Shown here: positions 59,810 to 64,000 of the stretch, one piece after another
How positions within the stretch are numbered: the stretch's first letter is position 1
Layout of the letters: the number at the start of each line of letters is the position of its first letter
From: Bifidobacterium sp.
Lineage (GTDB): Bacteria; Actinomycetota; Actinomycetes; Actinomycetales; Bifidobacteriaceae
DNA: 64,000 bases
Direction of reading: 5' to 3'
NCBI GenBank assembly: GCA_022649135.1
Contig: JALCNP010000002.1
Span: 1 to 64,000, forward strand
Translations under genes and position numbers: made by a program
The notes under the pieces: model-generated
Seen by the model: the letters and a program-made list of their open reading frames with translations, nothing else
Databases searched by the model: none
Told to the model about the DNA's origin: nothing

Positions 59810-62452
59810 TTGGAGGGTCCCGAAATCAAGGCCGTTGAGGCCGTTATCGACAATGGTTCATTAGGGAAGCGCACATTGCGCTTCGAAACGGGTCGTCTTG
59901 CACAGCAGGCGGATGGAGCGGTCGCCGCCTATCTGGATGACGATTCCATGGTTCTGTCCACCACGACGGCGGGCTCCAGTCCGAAGGAAAACTATGATTT
60001 CTTCCCGCTGACCGTCGACGTCGAGGAGAAGATGTACGCCGCGGGCAAGATTCCCGGGTCGTTCTTCCGTCGCGAGGGACGTCCCTCCACGGACGCGATT
60101 CTGGCATGCCGGCTCATCGACCGTCCTCTTCGTCCCCTCTTCCCGCACACGCTGCGTAACGAGGTCCAGGTCGTCGAGACGGTTCTGTCTGTCAATCCGG
60201 ACGACGCCTACGACATCATCGCCCTGAATGCGGCCTCCGCATCCACGATGATCTCCGGTCTGCCGTTCTCCGGTCCGGTCTCGGGAGTGCGTCTGGCTCT
60301 CGTCGACGGGCAGTGGGTCGCATTCCCCCGCTGGAGCGAACGTGACCGTGCCGTGTTCGAGCTGGTGGTCGCCGGACGTGTCACCGACAATGGTGACGTC
60401 GCCATCGCCATGATCGAGGCGGGTGCGGGCAAGAACGCCTGGAAGCTCATCTACGACGAGGGGCAGACCAAGCCCGACGAGAAGGTCGTGGCCGGTGGCA
60501 TCGAGGCCGCCAAGCCTTTCATCAAGGTCATTTGCGAGGCCCAGGACAGGCTTAAGAAGGAAGCGGCGAAGGAAACCAAGGAGTTCCAGCTTTTCCCGGA
60601 ATACACCGATGACCTGTACCGTCGCATCGACGAGATCGCCCATGACGATCTTGACGAGGCCCTGTCCATCGCGCAGAAGCTTCCCCGTCAGGAGCGCATC
60701 CACGAGATCAAGGAAGGCGTACGCACCCAGCTTGCCGGAGAGTTCACCGACATGGATGACGCCGAGAAGGACAAGGAGCTCGGCAATGCGTTCAAGGAGC
60801 TCCAGCGGCAGATCGTGCGCCGTAGGATCCTGACGCAGGACTACCGCATCGACGGTCGTGGACTGCGGGACATCCGCACGCTCTCCGCCGAAGTGGACGT
60901 CGTTCCCCGCGTTCATGGCTCCGCCCTGTTCCAGAGAGGCGAAACGCAGATCCTTGGAGTCAGCACCCTGAACATGCTCAAGATGGAGCAGCAGGTGGAT
61001 TCGCTTTCCGGCCCTCAGACCAAGCGCTACATGCACAATTACGAGATGCCGCCGTATTCGACCGGCGAGACCGGCCGTGTCGGCTCCCCCAAGCGTCGCG
61101 AGGTGGGCCATGGCGCCCTTGCCGAAAAGGCGATCGTGCCCGTGCTCCCGGATCGCGAGGAGTTCCCCTACGCCATTCGTCAGGTCTCTGAGGCGATCGG
61201 CTCCAACGGTTCCACCTCCATGGGATCCGTATGCGCCTCGACTCTGTCCCTGCTCGCTGCGGGTGTCCCGCTGAAGGCCCCGGTGGCCGGCATTGCCATG
61301 GGTCTTGTTTCCGGAGACGTCGACGGGCAGCATATCTACAAAACGCTCACCGACATTCTCGGGGCGGAGGACGCATTCGGCGACATGGACTTCAAGGTCG
61401 CAGGAACCTCCGAGTTCATCACTGCACTCCAGCTTGACACCAAGCTTGACGGCATCCCCGCGGACATACTCGACTCCGCTTTGGGACAGGCGAAAGAGGC
61501 CCGCGCCACGATTCTCGAGGTGATCAACGAGTGCATCGACGGACCCGCCGAAATGAGCCCGTACGCGCCGAGAATCATCTCCACCATCGTCCCGGTCGAG
61601 AAGATCGGCGAGGTCATCGGGCCCAAGGGCAAGATGATCAATCAGATCCAGGAGGAGACAGGCGCCGAGATCACGATAGAGGACGACGGCACCGTCTTCA
61701 TCTCCTCCGAAGGCGGAGAGGCCGCGGACAAGGCGAAGGAGATCATCGATTCGATCGCCAATCCGCACGTGCCTCAGGCCGGTGAGACCTATAACGGCAA
61801 GGTGGTGAAGACCACCAGCTTCGGTGCCTTCGTGAACCTGACCCGTGGGACCGACGGACTGCTGCACATTTCGCAGATTCGCAATCTCGCCAACGGTGAG
61901 CGCATCGATTCCGTCGAGGATGTGCTCAAGGAGGGCGACACCGTCGAGGTCGTCGTGCAGGGCGTGGATGATCGCGGCAAGATCTCGCTCGCGATCCCCG
62001 GTTTTGAGGATCAGGAGTCGTCCCGCCCCAGCCGTGGCGATCGTGATGATCGTGACGGGCGCGGGGATCACCGTGGGGGTCGTGGCGGACGCCGCGACCA
62101 TGATGATCGCGGCGGTTACCGTGGTCGGCACCATGATGATCGTGACGACCGTGACTATGAGGATCGTCCGCGTCGTCGCCGCGAGGATCACGACGATCGG
62201 TATGACGACCGGCGTGGCGACCATCATGAGGATCATGACGATCGGCATTCCGACCGTGACTATGAGGATCGTCCGCGTCGTCGCCGCGAGGATCACGACG
62301 AGCACCGCGGTGGCTATCGCGGTCGTCGCGATGACCGCAACCCGCGCTATGCCGCCGATGAGCATTACGACGAGTATCGTGCGGATCGCGAAGAGCGCTC
62401 CGAGCGTCCGCGTCGTCGGGTGCGTCACGACTTCGACCCCTTCGAGGAGTAG
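59810..62452 (+). CDS. pnp: polyribonucleotide nucleotidyltransferase (PNPase)
   Basis: An 880-residue phosphorolytic 3'-5' exoribonuclease, core of RNA decay. TTG 59810 start with AGAAGGAG upstream. Two RNase PH-like domains flank a helical domain; the catalytic region includes [10 protein letters not shown] (about 524-533). KH domain at about 595-655 (Ile-Gly-Pro-Lys-Gly-Lys-Met), S1 domain at about 660-735. The last 140 residues are an unusual low-complexity tail of Arg, Asp, His, Gly and Tyr repeats, with [13 protein letters not shown] occurring twice. Typical PNPases are near 700-750 residues. Confidence 0.96.
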   Translation: MEGPEIKAVEAVIDNGSLGKRTLRFETGRLAQQADGAVAAYLDDDSMVLSTTTAGSSPKENYDFFPLTVDVEEKMYAAGKIPGSFFRREGRPSTDAILACRLIDRPLRPLFPHTLRNEVQVVETVLSVNPDDAYDIIALNAASASTMISGLPFSGPVSGVRLALVDGQWVAFPRWSERDRAVFELVVAGRVTDNGDVAIAMIEAGAGKNAWKLIYDEGQTKPDEKVVAGGIEAAKPFIKVICEAQDRLKKEAAKETKEFQLFPEYTDDLYRRIDEIAHDDLDEALSIAQKLPRQERIHEIKEGVRTQLAGEFTDMDDAEKDKELGNAFKELQRQIVRRRILTQDYRIDGRGLRDIRTLSAEVDVVPRVHGSALFQRGETQILGVSTLNMLKMEQQVDSLSGPQTKRYMHNYEMPPYSTGETGRVGSPKRREVGHGALAEKAIVPVLPDREEFPYAIRQVSEAIGSNGSTSMGSVCASTLSLLAAGVPLKAPVAGIAMGLVSGDVDGQHIYKTLTDILGAEDAFGDMDFKVAGTSEFITALQLDTKLDGIPADILDSALGQAKEARATILEVINECIDGPAEMSPYAPRIISTIVPVEKIGEVIGPKGKMINQIQEETGAEITIEDDGTVFISSEGGEAADKAKEIIDSIANPHVPQAGETYNGKVVKTTSFGAFVNLTRGTDGLLHISQIRNLANGERIDSVEDVLKEGDTVEVVVQGVDDRGKISLAIPGFEDQESSRPSRGDRDDRDGRGDHRGGRGGRRDHDDRGGYRGRHHDDRDDRDYEDRPRRRREDHDDRYDDRRGDHHEDHDDRHSDRDYEDRPRRRREDHDEHRGGYRGRRDDRNPRYAADEHYDEYRADREERSERPRRRVRHDFDPFEE

Positions 62453-62509
62453 AATCCTTCGTTTCGGCCTATGATGCCGCGTGCGGCATGGCCGGATGAT
62501 GGCATGTGA

Positions 62510-62551
62510 GGGACGGGGCAGACCTGAAATGGGTCTGCCCCGTCCCTTTTT
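62510..62551 (+). terminator. strong terminator after pnp
   Basis: A perfect 15-bp stem (62510-62524 with 62532-62546), 7-nt loop, then TTTTT. Confidence 0.93.
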
Positions 62552-62970
62552 GTTCTGTGCCTTGTTCCGCACTCCCTCAACCATGGCCGTTCGTTGTGTG
62601 CCGCTGCTTCGCCGCCGCTATTCTGCCGCCGCTCACTCCACGCTGTGCACCGGGCATGGGGGAACCCACCGGCCCCACGTTTCCACGTGTATTCCCTGAT
62701 CCGTGTCTTTCCTGCACCTGTCGTCCTCCTCCGACTCCTCCCCTGTACCGTGCCTTCGTCGGGGAGAACCGGGATTCCATGACGGCGCAACCCGGACGCC
62801 GAAACTCGCGGAACGCCGGAAACATGCCGCACGGGCAGCTGTACGAAGTCCCGAAGGACACGCCGGTGGAAAAATACTTATGCAGAAAACTGCAGAAAAA
62901 GTTCTATTTGCATCGCATTGGGGTTTTACTTGTTTGCGGTCGGGGAAGGCTCCACAAGAAAGGAGTTGCC
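62552..62970. other. noncoding stretch
   Basis: About 420 bases without a supported gene. Overlapping open frames on both strands lack ribosome sites and domain content. The last 110 bases are AT-richer and likely hold the promoter of the next small gene; AAAGGAG at 62960-62966 is its ribosome site. Confidence 0.5.
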
Positions 62971-63210
62971 ATGGAAGATTCAGTGATGCGGACTCAGATG
63001 TCCGTGGACTGCGGATATCCGTATTCCGCAGCGAGAAGGATGCGGAAGGCACTCGTTCGAGGTGCGGCGATTGTATCGATCGCCGTGATCTGCGTGCCGA
63101 TGTCAACGATGACATATTCTGCTTTTCCCATTACCGAGTCCGCCGTGGTCCGGATGCAGGAGAAGGTTCCTACATGCCCGCCGTGGCTGCTGTGGCTCTG
63201 CGGGCGCTGA
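62971..63210 (+). CDS. small secreted peptide precursor-like protein
   Basis: 79 residues with AAAGGAG 4 nt before the ATG. A basic stretch (Arg-Arg-Met-Arg-Lys) precedes one hydrophobic span (about 27-46) that looks like a signal or anchor segment; a possible cleavage site follows Tyr-Ser-Ala near 50. The remaining tail ends Thr-Cys-Pro-Pro-Trp-Leu-Leu-Trp-Leu-Cys-Gly-Arg, so two cysteines could close an 8-residue-spaced ring. It resembles peptide pheromone or bacteriocin precursors in layout only. A histidine kinase gene is convergent 50 nt away. Confidence 0.55.
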   Translation: MEDSVMRTQMSVDCGYPYSAARRMRKALVRGAAIVSIAVICVPMSTMTYSAFPITESAVVRMQEKVPTCPPWLLWLCGR

Positions 63211-63259
63211 CCGCCTTCGGCCGGGTGACCGTCCGACGGTAGGGCCGGGTGGTCTTGCC

Positions 63260-64000
63260 TTAGGCTTTTCTCGGATCGTTGCGTGGAACGTGTGCGACGA
63301 GGGACCATGTGGCCGGGGATGACTCCACTCTCCACACCCCATGGACCGCTTCCGCCTCCTGACGGTACCGTGACATTCCCGATCCCAGCCCCTTGATCAC
63401 GCCGGCGCCTGCCTGTTCCTGCGATTCTGCGAGCGGGGTGTCGCAGACGTTGAGATCATAGGCCTCGTTCGTCAGCGAGACCATGATGGTGTACCCGTTG
63501 TCGGGTTGCGCATATCGCGATATGTTCCCGAATATCTCGCGCATCGAGCCGAGTATGAACTTCCTTTCGGCGACGCTGAGATGGTCGGTCGCATGGTTGG
63601 GAACCATGACCGTCCCCTGGAACCCCAAAGTCTCCAGCAGCTCCTGCTGATCGTCGATGAGCTGGAAGAGATCGCGTTCGAAGGTCTCCACATCCGCCCG
63701 GGCCCCGTGGGGCGTCGCATCGTCCCCGTCATGGTCCGTTCCGCCTTCAAGAGTCACGATGGCCTGGCGTGTCTGCGCGAGTGCGTCGGTGGCCGTCTCC
63801 AGTATCGTGTCGAGTGTGGGGGCCGCGTCGTGCCGTTCGTCGCTGTGCAGCTCCCGGTCGGCGATCATGATGATGTTGCTGAGGTCATTCGTCGTGTAGT
63901 CATGGAGGCGGCGTGCCGCGTCGGCATGGTGTTTCAGCGATCTGTTCTGCGCATCCTGGAACTTGTGCCTTGCGTCCATCCTCACCAGCGTTCCCGCGGC
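63260..64000 (-). CDS. sensor histidine kinase (partial)
   Basis: At least 241 residues; the frame stays open to the window edge, so the N-terminus is missing. A helical dimerisation region with His-Asp-Tyr-Thr-Thr-Asn-Asp-Leu (HisKA_3-like, probable phospho-His) near residue 28 after the internal Met is followed by a divergent ATPase region (Glu-Ile-Phe-Gly-Asn-Ile-Ser-Arg-Tyr-Ala as the N box; Gly-Leu-Gly-Ser-Gly-Met near the end as G box). It would signal to a NarL-type regulator expected outside the window. Confidence 0.75.
   Translation of the reverse strand, partial: AAGTLVRMDARHKFQDAQNRSLKHHADAARRLHDYTTNDLSNIIMIADRELHSDERHDAAPTLDTILETATDALAQTRQAIVTLEGGTDHDGDDATPHGARADVETFERDLFQLIDDQQELLETLGFQGTVMVPNHATDHLSVAERKFILGSMREIFGNISRYAQPDNGYTIMVSLTNEAYDLNVCDTPLAESQEQAGAGVIKGLGSGMSRYRQEAEAVHGVWRVESSPATWSLVAHVPRNDPRKA

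Noticed and set aside
62703-63242. 179-codon frame over the small peptide gene
   Set aside because: No ribosome site, basic random composition; the 79-codon frame has AAAGGAG and a hydrophobic span.

Overview
The window is high-GC chromosomal DNA of an actinobacterium, most likely a Bifidobacterium. The main clue is a single giant type I fatty acid synthase behind acyl-CoA carboxylase genes, beside biotin ligase, the biotin transporter BioY and holo-ACP synthase. The rpsO-pnp pair and several leaderless promoters agree with this. The genus call is inference from gene content and order.\n\nHost left arm (1-19834): a PucR-type regulator and a large membrane protein form a minus-strand operon. 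birA (+) and bioY (-) handle biotin. accA3, accD and fas run on the plus strand and acpS follows. BioY imports biotin, BirA attaches it to AccA3, the carboxylase makes malonyl-CoA, FAS builds acyl chains and AcpS arms the FAS carrier domain. A 7+7 bp palindrome overlaps the likely carboxylase promoter. A tRNA-Gly(TCC) gene ends this arm.\n\nProphage (about 19786-56179, 36.4 kb): a siphovirus-type prophage sits in the 3' half of tRNA-Gly, bounded by identical 33-bp cores. Its order is: integrase; a lysogeny region with an unknown protein, a small winged-helix protein, an iteron-like repeat array, an ImmA-like protease and repressor, and a Cro-like protein; antirepressor; a recombination and replication module (ATPase, YqaJ nuclease, RecT, SSB, adenine methylase, D/ExK nuclease, replisome organiser); many tightly overlapping small genes; a tRNA-Asn-like gene; HNH; a primase-like protein; terminase, portal, head, tail (with a -1 frameshift chaperone); and lysis (XhlA-like, GH25-LysM endolysin with a signal peptide, holin). 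Two minus-strand genes, PH-SHOCT within the tail region and a 54-codon ORF after the lysis terminator, look like morons.\n\nRight junction and host right arm (56180-64000): an IS3-family element begins at the very next base after the attR core. A decayed second copy of the tRNA-Gly 3' end lies 2 kb further on, which suggests an older integration. Then come a membrane protein, rpsO, pnp (with an unusual Arg/Asp-rich tail), a small secreted-peptide-like gene and a convergent histidine kinase cut by the window end.\n\nThe most novel-looking points are: six GTCC-type dyads at about 21-bp spacing beside AT-rich DNA, a DnaA-box-like 9-mer and a winged-helix gene (possible replicon or operator array); an 8-bp tandem repeat inside the replication gene; two paralogous Cys-rich microproteins; and the Cys-Pro-Pro peptide gene beside a kinase.
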